Part shown: in pieces, positions 43,366 through 52,806 of the stretch
Layout: every line of letters begins with the position of its first letter
How positions within the stretch are numbered: the first letter of the stretch is position 1
Source: DATAES01 sp963802415
GTDB taxonomy: Bacteria > Actinomycetota > Acidimicrobiia > Acidimicrobiales > JACDCH01
Reading direction: 5' to 3'
DNA length: 64,000 nt
Assembly (NCBI GenBank): GCA_963802415.1
Contig: CAWDIH010000001.1
Span: 2,480,001-2,544,000, forward strand
Translations under genes and position numbers: made by a program
Notes under the pieces: generated by a model
Databases searched by the model: none
Told to the model about the DNA's origin: nothing
What the model saw: only the letters and a program-made list of their open reading frames with translations

Positions 43366-45031
43366 ATGGCGGACGTGCCCGTGACACCGCAAGCGACGTT
43401 CGCCGCGACGCTCGTCGACGAGTGGGTCCGCGGCGGGCGTGCGGCACGCTGTCATCGCTCCCGGCTCCCGATCCATGCCGTTGGCAGTCGCGCTCGCGGA
43501 GCGACCCGAGATCGACGTCCACGTCTTCCATGACGAGCGGGCCGCAGGGTTCGCCGCACTCGGCATCGGTGCGTCATCGGGCGTGCCCGCTGTCGTTCTC
43601 ACGACCAGCGGGACGGCGGCGACCCACCTGCATGCCGCGGTCGTCGAGGCGCACCTAGGCGAGGTGCCGATGCTCGTGTGCACCGCCGATCGGCCACCTG
43701 AGCTTCGTGACGTCGGTGCCCCGCAGACGATCGACCAGAACCACCTCTACGGACGGGCCGTGCGGTGGTTCGTCGATCCGGGCGTCGCTGACAACGCGAC
43801 CGGACACACCTGGCGTCCGCTGGCAGCGCGGGCGGCGGCGTCGACGATGGGCGAGTTGCGGGGTCCGGTTCACGTGAACCTTCCGTTCCGCGACCCACTC
43901 GTCGGCCGATCCGGTCCGTTGCCTTCGGGCCGGCCCGGCGGCGCGCCATGGACCTCGGTGCCGGGTACCGCGGTCACGCCGGTGACGGTGCCGGATGGCC
44001 GGGTGCTCGTGGTGGCCGGGTCCGGCGCACATCCTGCGCTCGGCGTGTGCGGTTGGCCGGTGCTCGCGGACCCTCGCAGCGGGCTCGAAGGGTCCTGCGT
44101 CGTCACCCACGCAGACGTGTTCCTGCGTCATCCGGTCACGGCCGACGCACTGCGACCGGATGTCATCGTCCGTATCGGCCCACCGCCCTCGTCCCGGATC
44201 GTGAACGAGTGGCTGGACGCCACACGCGCAGAACAGATCGTCCTCTCCTCTTCGTGGCGCGACCCCGGGTACCGAGCGTCGATGGTGACGACCGGCGCGC
44301 TGTCGATGCCGCCACAGAGGCCGGACTGGCTCGATCAGTGGCGCGTTGTCGACCAAGTTGCGGAGTCGACCATCGCTGCGCACCTGGCGCCCTACGAGCG
44401 ACCGACCGAACCGCAAGTGGCGAGATCGGTCATGGGCGCGTTGCCGAGCGAGACGAGGCTGATCGTCGCGTCGTCGATGCCCGTGCGCGATCTCGAGTGG
44501 TACGCGCGCACCGCGGCATGACGTGGTCGTGCACGCCAACCGTGGCGCGAACGGCATCGACGGCACAATCGCAACCGCAATCGGTTTCGCTGCTCGGCGC
44601 ACGATCCGCCACTGTCGCGCTCCTCGGAGACATCGCCTTCCTCCACGACTCCACCGCGTTGATCGGCATTCGGGGGCGCGGCTGTCGATCTCACGATGGT
44701 CGTCATCGACAACGACGGCGGGGGCATCTTCTCCTTCTTGCCGCAGGTGTCAACGCTCGAGCCCGCGCAGTTCGAGCAGCTGTTCGGGACGCCCCACGGC
44801 ATCAAGCTCGAGGAGCTCGCGGCCGTTCACGGCGTCGCCACACTGATCGTCGAGGACGCGGAGACCATGGGGCCAGCGGTCCGTTCGACCATCGACACCG
44901 GCGGTGTATGGCTCGTCATGGTCCGCACCGATCGCGCCGCCAACGCCGCTGTCCACGCCGACCTGAACGCCGCCGTCGCTGCCGCCCTCGACACTTCGCT
45001 CTCGAACTCCGGGGAGAAACGGGTGCTATAG
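43366..45031 (+). CDS. menD: 2-Succinyl-5-enolpyruvyl-6-hydroxy-3-cyclohexene-1-carboxylate synthase MenD (about four frameshifts)
   Basis: ThDP enzyme joining isochorismate and 2-oxoglutarate. ATG 43366 (MADVPVTPQATFAATLVDEW); shift near 43437; HAVIAPGSRSMPLAVALAER, VFHDERAAGFAALGIG (catalytic Glu region), LTTSGTAATHLHAAVVEAHL, DRPPELRDVGAPQTIDQNHL; shift near 44517; VVHANRGANGIDGTIATAIG; shifts near 44600 and 44675; VALLGDIAFLHDSTALIGI (ThDP motif) and TMVVIDNDGGGIFSFLPQVS. The last codons (SNSGEKRVL, stop) lie inside a 54-bp palindromic repeat and match the tail of RlmN, so the natural C-terminus may have been replaced by the element. Confidence 0.88.
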
Positions 45032-45054
45032 CACCCGTTTCCATCCAACATTCG
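45001..45054. repeat. CTATAG-centred palindrome, copy 2 (overlaps menD 3' end)
   Basis: A 54-bp block identical in reverse orientation to 53919-53972 except at two positions that pair with each other (T-A here, C-G there). The core is a perfect 26-nt palindrome (45016-45041) centred on GCTATAGC. TAG of the centre is the menD stop codon. It lies between converging menD and menF, as expected for a two-way terminator. Confidence 0.9.
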
Positions 45055-45063
45055 TGGCGGGGG

Positions 45064-46228
45064 TCAGGGGCGGACGAGGGCGCTCAGCAGGGCTTGGAGC
45101 TTGGCGCGGGTCTCGGCGAGCTCGGTTGCCGGATCCGAGTCCGCCACGATCCCGTTGCCGGCGCAGACGCGTGCCACCGCTCCCTCGATGTCGGCGCAGC
45201 GAACGCTGACGGCCCAGGTGCCGTTGCCGCGGCCGTCGACCCAGCCGACGGCGCCGGCGTAGCGTCCGCGGTCGAATCCCTCGTGGGCGCGGATGAACGC
45301 CAGCGCCTCGTCCCGCGGCGAGCCACACACCGCCGGTGTCGGGTGCAGCGCGCGCGACGAGCTCGAGCACCGACGGTGCCGGAGAGGACAACCGTCCCTC
45401 CACGATGGTCGCGAGGTGCTGCACGTTGGCCACGGGCACGATCGACGGCTCCGCTTCGTAATCGAGGTACGAGCACCACGGCAGCAGCGTGTCGTGGACC
45501 ATGTCGATCGTGATCTGGTGTTCCTGGCGGTCCTTCGCGGAGGCGAGCAGGGATGCGGCGAGTCGTGCGTCGCTCGTCGGGTCGCCGCCGCGTGGGGCGG
45601 TCCCTGCCATCGGATGGGAGCGGACGATGTCGCCGGCGCGCGACACCAGCAGCTCCGGGCTCGCACCGACGAATCCGTCCACGGCGAAGACGTGACACCC
45701 GGGATACGTCGAACGAAGGCGGCCGAGGACGACGTCGATCTCGAAGGGCTCGTCCGCCGTGACGGTGACCTCACGGGCCAGCACGACCTTGCGGAGTCCG
45801 TCGTCGGTCATCCGCTTCGTCGCCTGCTCGACGAGGGCGCACCACGACTCGGGCGACCGCGTGGGCTCGACCGCGAACCGGGACGGCGGGCGACCGCTCG
45901 ACGGCTCGGCGGGCACCACGCGCGCGTCGGTCTCGATGATCGTGTGCCACCGCGTGCCGTCGTCGGCGCGACCGAACAGCTCGGCGGGAAGGTGCAGCAC
46001 CGCAGGCGCATCGGGGTCGAAGGGAAGCGCACCGAACGCAACCGGACCGCAACCCGGCAGGCCGACCTCGTCATCGACGTCGAACGAACGCAACACGTCG
46101 TCGACCTCGTCGACGGGAATCGACAACAACTCGCCCGCGCCGACGAGTCCGCCGCGACCGCGCTCGAAGTGGAACTTCCAGCGCGTGACGCCGAGATCGG
46201 TGTCGACGCGTCGTGTCGTGGCCTTCAT
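45064..46228 (-). CDS. menF: Isochorismate synthase MenF (one frameshift)
   Basis: Chorismate-utilising enzyme opening menaquinone synthesis. ATG 46228; RWKFHFERGRGGLVGAGELL is N-terminal; the catalytic domain has RKVVLAREVTVTADEPFEID, CHVFAVDGFVGASPELLVSR, SHPMAGTAPRGGDPTSDARL, SAKDRQEHQITIDMVHDTLL. A shift near 45330 then gives EALAFIRAHEGFDRGRYAG, VGWVDGRGNGTWAVSVRCAD and VCAGNGIVADSDPATELAET, the conserved end of ADC/isochorismate synthases. The start probably overlaps the menG stop (ATGA). Confidence 0.9.
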
Positions 46229-46934
46229 GCGCGCGCGTCGCCGCGATCAGCTGTGCGATACCGCCCGACAACGGCGTCCGGCTCACGTCGGTGAAGCCCG
46301 CCGTGCGCACCAGATCCAGGAGTTCGTCGGTTGCGGGAAGGTATGCGACCGAGCGAGGCAAGTACCGATACGCGGAACCGTTGGAGAGCAGCGCTCCGAC
46401 CCGAGGAACGACCTTGCCGAAGTAGAGGCGGTGGCCCCATCGGAGCAGAGGGTTCGCCGGTTCTGCGACCTCGAGCAACGCGACGCGTCCTCCAGGCCGC
46501 AGCGCCCGAGCGAGCGACCGGAGGAACGGGTCGAGCGCGACGAAGTTGCGCAGCGCGAACCCGCACGTTGCGCCGTCGAAGCTCTCGTCGGCGAAGGGCA
46601 TCCGCAACGCGTCGCCATGTACTAGGGGCGCGGTGGTGCGGGCCGCGGCCAGCATCCCGAACGACAGGTCGATGCCGACAGGTGCGAGGTCAGCGCGCAC
46701 GAGCTCCCGGCACAGGTCGCCGGTGCCGCAGGCGACGTCGACCACGATGGAGCGCGCCGGCAACCCGAGCGAGCGGACTGCCGTGCGCCGCCAGCCCACG
46801 TCCATGCGGAACGTCATGATCCGGTTCACCAGGTCGTACCGCGGGGCGATGGCATCGAACATCGCTCGGACCGCCCGGACCTTGTCGTCGCCCTTCGGCA
46901 ACGGTTCCTGCCTGGAGCTCTGACGCGAGACCAT
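46225..46934 (-). CDS. menG: Demethylmenaquinone methyltransferase MenG/UbiE (3'-end frameshift)
   Basis: C-methyltransferase for the last step of menaquinone synthesis. ATG 46934; VRAMFDAIAPRYDLVNRIMT and FRMDVGWRRTAVRSL (UbiE signature YDxxNxxMTxxxxxxWR), SAM loop VVDVACGTGDLCRELV, DESFDGATCGFALRNFVAL, GRVALLEVAEP, GKVVPRVGALLSNGSAYRYL and SVAYLPATDELLDLVR. As sequenced the frame runs on to 46071 over menF; removal of one GC from GCGCGCGC near 46230 would give the stop at 46225 and an ATGA overlap with menF, the expected arrangement. Confidence 0.9.
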
Positions 46935-46962
46935 GTGGATGGGACCGTATCGTCAGGGATCA

Positions 46963-48078
46963 ATGGCAGACGAACGCGCGCAGATCCACATCGGCGGCGT
47001 CCCCGTCCGCGTCGACTGGTCGTTCTGGCTTCTCGCGGTGTTGCTCGGCATCCAGGCCCGCGAGGGATGGTTGCTGGTCGCGTGGGTCGCGATCGTCCTT
47101 GTGTCGGTCCTCGTGCACGAGCTCGGTCACGCGTTCACGATGCGGGCGTTCCAGCAGCGTCCCCACGTCATGCTGTATGCGTTCGGCGGTGTGACCTTCG
47201 GAGACGGACCGCCGCGGTCACGGTCGGAGTCGATCATCATCAGCCTCGCGGGACCGTTGTCCGCACTCGTCCTGCTCGGTATCCCTGCGTACCTGCTGCA
47301 GGACGGCGTGTGGGCACAGGAGACCTACAACCGCTACGTGATCGTCCACGACATCGCGTGGGTCAACATCCTCTGGTCGGTCCTCAACCTGATGCCGGTG
47401 CTGCCGCTGGACGGCGGCAACATCGTCGCCGCTCTCGTCGGTCAGTATCGAGCGCGGATCGTGTCGGTCGTCTTCGCGGGGGGCGCCGCCGTCCTCTTCC
47501 TGACATCGGGCAACCAGTTCGGCGCGATCTATGCGGCCCTGTTCTTCGTCATGAACTTCGCCGCGCTCAACCAGCAGCAACAGGCGCAACGAATCTCGCA
47601 CACACCGCCACCCGTGAAGATTGCGGACGTCGGTCGAGGAGGGAATGACGACGTCGCGTCACTTGCGGACGCGTTCCTCGCGCAACCATCCGGACCGTCC
47701 GACCTCGGTCCTGCGATGGCGGCGGCGCGAGCAGGGAAAGTCGTCCCCGTGGCCACGCGGTTGCTGCAGTCCGGTCCTGATGGGCCACGGGCGGCTGCCA
47801 GCTTGCAGAGCCATCTCCATCTCGCCGGCTGCTTCCCCGACGCTGCGGCCGTGGCGCAACTGCTGTACACCGACGGCAGAACGGGACGGCTGCAAGCAGC
47901 GTTCGACGCGGCCGCCGCGCTCGCCCGAGCGGGCGACACGGACAACGCGATGGCCTGGCTGAACCGCTCGATCGACGAGGGCTTCGCCGCGGGCTCGCTG
48001 CTCGACGGCGAGCCCGACCTTGCAAACCTCAGGACGCTCCCGTCCTGGCCCGCCACACGAGCCCGCGTCAGCGGTTAG
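46963..48078 (+). CDS. Site-2 protease family (M50) membrane metalloprotease
   Basis: A 371-residue membrane protein. IGGVPVRVDWSFWLLAVLLG opens the S2P-like fold; LVHELGHAFTMRAF holds the zinc motif HELGH, and NLMPVLPLDGGNIVAAL the third ligand Asp. About five to six hydrophobic helices end near residue 210; the soluble C-terminal part (LLQSGPDGPRAAASLQSHLH, AAVAQLLYTDGRTGRLQAAF, NAMAWLNRSIDEGF) resembles TPR-like helices. Family members cut membrane-bound anti-sigma factors or other proteins; a link to the anti-sigma at 38033 is speculation. ATG 46963 is preferred over an upstream in-frame ATG at 46933 for its better fit to the family start. Confidence 0.9.
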   Translation: MADERAQIHIGGVPVRVDWSFWLLAVLLGIQAREGWLLVAWVAIVLVSVLVHELGHAFTMRAFQQRPHVMLYAFGGVTFGDGPPRSRSESIIISLAGPLSALVLLGIPAYLLQDGVWAQETYNRYVIVHDIAWVNILWSVLNLMPVLPLDGGNIVAALVGQYRARIVSVVFAGGAAVLFLTSGNQFGAIYAALFFVMNFAALNQQQQAQRISHTPPPVKIADVGRGGNDDVASLADAFLAQPSGPSDLGPAMAAARAGKVVPVATRLLQSGPDGPRAAASLQSHLHLAGCFPDAAAVAQLLYTDGRTGRLQAAFDAAAALARAGDTDNAMAWLNRSIDEGFAAGSLLDGEPDLANLRTLPSWPATRARVSG

Positions 48079-49720
48079 TGGTCGCGACCTCCTTCGCCCA
48101 CCGGTAGTCGGCTTTGCCGGCGGGAGACCTGAGCACTTGGTCGACGAACACGAACGCCTTCGGGAGTTTGTACCGCGCGATGTGTTTCGCGGACTCGTCG
48201 AGCAGCGCATGTTCCATCTCGGGGCCGGTCTCGATGCCCTCTCGCACTTGCACGATGGCGACGACCTCCTGCCCCCACTGCTCGCTCGGCCGCCCGCACA
48301 CAACGGCGTCGTAGACCGCGGGATGGTGACCGAGCGCAGCCTCGACCTCTTCGGCGAAGATCTTCTCTCCGCCCGAGTTGATCGTGACCGAGTCGCGCCC
48401 GAGCATCTCCACGATGCCGTCCGCTCGTTGCCGTCCCCGGTCGCCGGGGATCGAGTAGCGCACCCCGTCGATGACGGGAAAGGTGTGCCGGCTCTTCTCG
48501 GGGTCGCCGAGGTAACCGAGCGGCACGTGTCCCCGCATCGCAACCCAACCGACCTCCTCGGAGCCCGGCTCGAGCACTCGGGTGAGGTCCTCGCTCAGGA
48601 TGCACGTGCCTGCCGACGGTGTGAAAGTCCCCGTCGTCACGTCGGTGCCCGCGGTCGTCACTTGCGTCATCTGCCCGCCGCCCTCCGACGATCCCATGCC
48701 GTCGAGGATCATCGCGTTGGGGAGACGCTCGAGGAATCGCGACTTCAACGTCGGGTTCAACGGCGCGCCGCCCGACAAGATGATGAACAACGTCGACAGG
48801 TCGTAGGAGCCCGCGTCCATCTCGTCGAGGATCGGTCGCGCGAACGAGTCACCCACGATCTGCAGGAAGCTGACCTTCTCGCGCTCGACGACCGAGAGGA
48901 TGTCCTTCGGGTCGAGCCGCCGCACCTCGTCCTGGATCACGACGGTGTTGCCACCGTTCATCGCGAGGAAGGCGATCCAGTGGCCGGCCCCGTGCATGAA
49001 CGGTGCAGCAGGCATCACCCGCAGCATCCCTGACTTGGCCGCCTCGACCACGGACTCGAGAGACTCGTGCGGCACACCGGTGACAGCGCCACCCATCACC
49101 GACATGTAGATGTCGTGCTGGCGCCACAAGACCCCTTTCGGCATCCCCGTCGTGCCGCCCGTGTACAGCACGTAGAGGTCGTCCGGCGACCACGCGGCCG
49201 CAGACGCGGGAAGCGCAGCAGACACACTCGCCAGTGCGTCCTCGTACCACACCGCGCCTTCGAGGAGGTCATTGTCCGAGTCGTCGGGGACCTGTAGGAG
49301 CAACGCCAGCCGTGGAAGCTCCGGTAGCACTTCCGCGAGCGTCGGCGCGAACTGTGAGTGGAAGACGATCGCCCGCGCCTCGCTGTTGTCCAGGAGGTAC
49401 TGCAACTCCTCGGCGACGTACCGGTAGTTGACATTGATCGGTGCCACACGCGCCTTGAACGCGCCCACCATCGATTCGAGGTACTCGTTGCCGTTGTAGA
49501 GGTAGATCGCGAGGTGATCCTCGTGCGACTCGTGGCCCGCGAGCCCGGCCCGACCACCGGCACGAGCGCCGAGTCCAGCGTCTGCGAGAACGTTGGCGAG
49601 CCGGCGCGTTCGCTCGGTCACGTCACGCCAGGTGAGGCGACGGTCGCGGAACACGATGCACTCTCTGTCCGGGATCGCCTCGGCGATGGCTTCGTGCACC
49701 TGAGCCAGGTTGAACTCCAT
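48068..49720 (-). CDS. Acyl-CoA synthetase (FadD-type AMP-binding enzyme)
   Basis: A 550-residue adenylate-forming enzyme. N-terminus FNLAQVHEAIAEAIPDRECI; DDLYVLYTGGTTGMPKGVLW (P-loop), AAPFMHGAGHWIAFLAMNGG, LDGMGSSEGGGQMTQVTTAG, HVPLGYLGDPEKSRHTFPVI, DSVTINSGGEKIFAEEVEAA and the catalytic lysine in RSPAGKADYRWAKEV. Close to the mycobacterial FadD3/FadD17-like class used for sterol or medium-chain acids; substrate undetermined. Its 3' end overlaps the M50 gene by 11 bp. Confidence 0.92.
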   Translation of the reverse strand: MEFNLAQVHEAIAEAIPDRECIVFRDRRLTWRDVTERTRRLANVLADAGLGARAGGRAGLAGHESHEDHLAIYLYNGNEYLESMVGAFKARVAPINVNYRYVAEELQYLLDNSEARAIVFHSQFAPTLAEVLPELPRLALLLQVPDDSDNDLLEGAVWYEDALASVSAALPASAAAWSPDDLYVLYTGGTTGMPKGVLWRQHDIYMSVMGGAVTGVPHESLESVVEAAKSGMLRVMPAAPFMHGAGHWIAFLAMNGGNTVVIQDEVRRLDPKDILSVVEREKVSFLQIVGDSFARPILDEMDAGSYDLSTLFIILSGGAPLNPTLKSRFLERLPNAMILDGMGSSEGGGQMTQVTTAGTDVTTGTFTPSAGTCILSEDLTRVLEPGSEEVGWVAMRGHVPLGYLGDPEKSRHTFPVIDGVRYSIPGDRGRQRADGIVEMLGRDSVTINSGGEKIFAEEVEAALGHHPAVYDAVVCGRPSEQWGQEVVAIVQVREGIETGPEMEHALLDESAKHIARYKLPKAFVFVDQVLRSPAGKADYRWAKEVATTNR

Positions 49721-49880
49721 GAGCGAGCGAACCTAGCTGGGGGCTGCGCCCCCTCGGCGCCTTCGGCGCCTGCCCCATCGCCGCCCGGCTCGCTGGCGCT
49801 CGCGCGGTCGGCCTCTGCTCGGCACGAAACTTGTCGCAACGTCATGGCTCCGCGGGCCGAGCAGAGCTAGCGATGGGCGA
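49721..49880. other. Intergenic region with three hairpins (TAP 3' side / fadD leader)
   Basis: GGGGGC-TGC-GCCCCC (49739-49753), GGCGCC-TTC-GGCGCC (49756-49770) and a long-range 11-bp pair CTCTGCTCGGC/GCCGAGCAGAG (49813-49823/49856-49866). Both flanking genes are on the - strand, so the third can end the peptidase transcript while the first two lie in the fadD leader. No protein-coding evidence. Confidence 0.6.
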
Positions 49881-51353
49881 CTAGAGGCTGCACACCGTGC
49901 CTGCTGGCGGCAGGGTGAGATCGGTGAAATACGCAGCCGCCACATCCCCGATGCACGGGCTACCGCGGCCGAGCGCGGTGTGCCCGGTGGCGTCCAACGT
50001 GAGCAGGCGTCCGTGGGCGAACGTCGACGCCACCCTGACCGCCTGCTCGTAGGGCGTGACTGCGTCGCCTTTGTTGCCGATCACGAGCACCGGGGGTCCG
50101 TCGGCGGCAACGACCGGACCGGTGACGTCGTGAACGGGGGCGGGCCAGGAGGCGCACGGCAACAGTTCGTTGGCCACGCTGCCGCCGACACGCGGCGACA
50201 CGGCGATCACGCTCGCCACGAAGGCCTCGTATGCCGCCGGGCCCTGCGGGTGTGGCGAGTCGGTGCACTCCACGGCTGCGTACACCGGATAGCTCCCCGA
50301 TCGTTCATAGGAATCGAACAGCGAGTACAATGTCGTGCCGTCTCCGCCCAGGGCCTCGGACAAGCCGCGATAGAAGCGCGCGGCGGACGAAGGATCGTAG
50401 GATGGGATCAGCGCGGCCACCGGGAGTTCCGCGGGTCCGAGCGCGTCGCTGGTGCGCGTAGCGATCGGGCGCGTTTCGACTTGAGCGGCGAGACGGTCGT
50501 AGGCGGCTCGCGCGCCACCTGGCGGGCATTGTGATCCGCTCGTACACGCGTCGAACAGCGCGTTCAACGCGGTGTCGAACGCGACGGCCTGGCCGCGCAG
50601 GAACGCCGAGACGTCCTGCGTGGGATCGACGACGCCGTCGAGCACGACGGCGCGAGCGTTCTTCGGGAACAGCGCGAGGTACCGCTCGCCGAGCAGGGTG
50701 CCGTACGACGCGCCGTAGTAGTTGATCTGCGCTTCGCCGAGAGCGAGCCGGATCGACTCGAGATCCTTGGCCACGCTGTCCGTGCCCAGGAACGGGAGAA
50801 GGTCGCCGGCATGCGCGCCGCAATCGTCCGCAACGCTCTTCGCCGCATCATCGAGCTGACTCTGCTCGGCGGCGTCGTCGGGGGCCGAGTCGAGGCGCCG
50901 GAAGGCGGGAACCGTCTGGTCGCCGCATTTGACCGCCGTGCTCTCGCCGACGCCCCGCGGGTCGAACCCGATGATGTCGAAGCGGTCCAGAACGTCTGCA
51001 GGAAGTTTGATGTTGGTGGCGAATGTCAACCCTGACGCCCCGGGACCGCCGGGGTTGACCAGGAGCGACCCGATCCGCTCCCCGGGCTTGCGCGCGGGAT
51101 GCTGCTCGAGCGCGAGCGAGATCCTGCGACCGGCCGGATCGTTGTAGTCGAGCGGCACGTCGAGCTGAGCGCACCTGGTCCGGTCGCCACACGGCTGCCA
51201 CTCGAACTCGGCCGCAGGCGCGACCGACGCGGGCGGCGCGGGCGCCGTCGTGCTCGCCCCGACGGAATGCGACGAGCCGCCGCTACATGCAGCGAACACG
51301 AGCATGGCCGCCAGCGCCGCGGCGACCGCCACGCGCCAGCGGGACAGGACCAT
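49881..51353 (-). CDS. Exported alpha/beta-fold tripeptidyl aminopeptidase-like hydrolase (lipoprotein)
   Basis: A 490-residue S33-type peptidase. Signal peptide with lipobox LVFAAC, Thr/Ala/Pro linker, then CAQLDVPLDYNDPAGRRISL, LLVNPGGPGASGLTFAT (oxyanion), DIIGFDPRGVGES, nucleophile elbow NYYGASYGTLLGERY, C-terminal TAP domain with VIGNKGDAVTPYEQAV (Asp) and DATGHTALGRGSPC (His). Actinobacteria secrete several such peptidases. Processed by signal peptidase II. Intact. Confidence 0.93.
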   Translation of the reverse strand: MVLSRWRVAVAAALAAMLVFAACSGGSSHSVGASTTAPAPPASVAPAAEFEWQPCGDRTRCAQLDVPLDYNDPAGRRISLALEQHPARKPGERIGSLLVNPGGPGASGLTFATNIKLPADVLDRFDIIGFDPRGVGESTAVKCGDQTVPAFRRLDSAPDDAAEQSQLDDAAKSVADDCGAHAGDLLPFLGTDSVAKDLESIRLALGEAQINYYGASYGTLLGERYLALFPKNARAVVLDGVVDPTQDVSAFLRGQAVAFDTALNALFDACTSGSQCPPGGARAAYDRLAAQVETRPIATRTSDALGPAELPVAALIPSYDPSSAARFYRGLSEALGGDGTTLYSLFDSYERSGSYPVYAAVECTDSPHPQGPAAYEAFVASVIAVSPRVGGSVANELLPCASWPAPVHDVTGPVVAADGPPVLVIGNKGDAVTPYEQAVRVASTFAHGRLLTLDATGHTALGRGSPCIGDVAAAYFTDLTLPPAGTVCSL

Positions 51354-51439
51354 CGTCCGATGGTACGAGACACCTTCGCGACGGCGGCTGCACGCAAAAA
51401 GGCGGCACCAACTTCGGCTGAACCACCAGACTTCTGCTC

Positions 51440-52284
51440 ATGGGTGACCTGGGGAACGACACAGCGGTCGAACCACTGGGCGGCGGCCGCTATCGCGGGA
51501 CGCTGAGCAAGGAGTGGGAGATCTGGGGACCGATGGGCGGCTACGTCGCTGCGGTCGCGTTTCGTGCCGCGGGCGCTGAGACCGCGTTCCCCGACCGGCG
51601 AGCTTCGCGTGTCACTACCTGTCCGTCGCGTCGTTCGACGCCGTCGACCTGGTCGTCACGTGCCTGCGGACGACTCGTGTGGCGGCCTCGTATCGCGTCG
51701 AGATGATGCAAGGTGATCGTCGCATCCTGGAAGCGACCGTGTGGGCCATCGACGACGGCGTCGAGGGGCTGATCCACGACGACGCTGATGCGCCCGGCGT
51801 CGCGGGTCCGGAGGACCTGCCGAACATCGGGGAGCTGCTGGCGGACGTCGAAGAGGACAGCCCGGGCCCGCCGTTCCCGTTCTGGCTGAACTTCGAGTCG
51901 CGGCCGCTCGACTTCCGTCGCGACTGGCCGCCGACCGAGCCCTTGCCGCCGATCTACCGAGAGTGGTTGCGCTTCCGTGAAGGCGATTTCACCGATCCGT
52001 GGGTCGACGCCTGCCGCGCTTTGGTGCTCGTGGACATCCAGAGCTGGCCAGCGGCGAACCGTCCGCACATGTGGAAGCAGCCGAACATCTATGCGCCGAG
52101 CCTCGATCTGTACGTCGCGTTGCACCGGCCACCGTCGACCGAGTGGCTGCTCGCCGACGGCCATTCCCCCGTTGGCGACGGAGGTCTGCTCGGATGGAAC
52201 GGTCGGCTGTGGTCCTACGACCGAGAGCTCGTCGCCAGCGGCGGCGGTCAGGCGTTGTGCCGCCCGATCCGCCTACCGTCGTAA
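51440..52284 (+). CDS. Acyl-CoA thioesterase family protein (double hotdog; one frameshift)
   Basis: ATG 51440 gives LGGGRYRGTLSKEWEIWGPM then GGYVAAVAFRAAGAETAFP, the TesB-like N-terminal hotdog. A shift near 51600 continues with FACHYLSVASFDAVDLVVTC, ASYRVEMMQGDRRILEATVW, then WPPTEPLPPIYREWLRFREG, the second hotdog with DIQSWPAANRPHMWKQPNIY and PSLDLYVALHRPPSTEWLLA. It would release CoA from acyl-CoAs; neighbours fadD and MaoC suggest fatty acid or sterol use. Confidence 0.85.
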
Positions 52285-52287
52285 GCG

Positions 52288-52330
52288 GAGCCGCACTCGG
52301 CGGAGACAGCGAGCGCTCGGAGCCGAGCGA
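52288..52330 (+). repeat. Dispersed GC-rich repeat (SER/SEP-coding), copy 3
   Basis: GAGCCGCACTCGGCGGAGAC at 52288-52307, then AGCGAGCGCTCGGAGCCGAG; equals 3540-3591 except that a 9-bp AAGCGAGCG unit is missing. It lies between the stops of the converging thioesterase and MaoC genes. Confidence 0.8.
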
Positions 52331-52334
52331 GGAT

Positions 52335-52793
52335 TCAGTAGTAGCGGTACACGACTTGCGCGACACAACTCGGCTTCGACGCGCCTTCACATTCGAATGT
52401 GAGCGTGAGCTTCACCTGCGCGCCACCCGCGATCTCCTCGACCTCGTCGACCGTCGCACCGCAGCGCACCTTCGCGCCCACCGGTACTGGCGCGGGGAAG
52501 CGCACCTTCTCGCAGCCGTAGTTGACGCCCATCGAGAACCCGTGGACGTCCCACATCTTCGGCAGGAAGTACGGGCCGAGGGCCAGCGTCAAGTACCCGT
52601 GCGCGATCGGCCCGCCGAACGGACCGGACTTCGCCCGCTCCGGGTCGACGTGGATCCACTGACGGTCGCCGGTCGCGTCGGCGAAGGTGTTCACCTGCTC
52701 CTGAGTGATCTCGTGCCAGTCGCTGTAGCCGAGGTGCTCGCCGACAACGCTCTGGAGGCCGTCGATGCCCGTGACGGAGGGATGCTCACTCAT
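52335..52793 (-). CDS. MaoC family (R)-specific enoyl-CoA hydratase-like protein
   Basis: A 152-residue hotdog-fold protein. The hydratase motif is FADATGDRQWIHVDPERAKS followed by GPFGGPIAHGYLTLALGPYF, with the catalytic Asp-His pair in D-x4-H. Later NYGCEKVRFPAPVPVGAKVR and VKLTLTFECEGASKPSCVAQ. Start at ATG 52793. Likely works on trans-2-enoyl-CoA in beta-oxidation with the neighbouring fadD and thioesterase. Confidence 0.92.
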   Translation of the reverse strand: MSEHPSVTGIDGLQSVVGEHLGYSDWHEITQEQVNTFADATGDRQWIHVDPERAKSGPFGGPIAHGYLTLALGPYFLPKMWDVHGFSMGVNYGCEKVRFPAPVPVGAKVRCGATVDEVEEIAGGAQVKLTLTFECEGASKPSCVAQVVYRYY

Positions 52794-52806
52794 GACTCGC
52801 AGCCTC

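Noticed and set aside
44521..44523. Natural end of MenD at the stop after RTAA
   Set aside because: The essential ThDP-binding half follows in other frames, so the stop is a frameshift product.
46071..46224. C-terminal extension of MenG over menF
   Set aside because: The extension is Arg-rich shadow sequence of menF; one GC dinucleotide too many in a GCGCGCGC run explains it.
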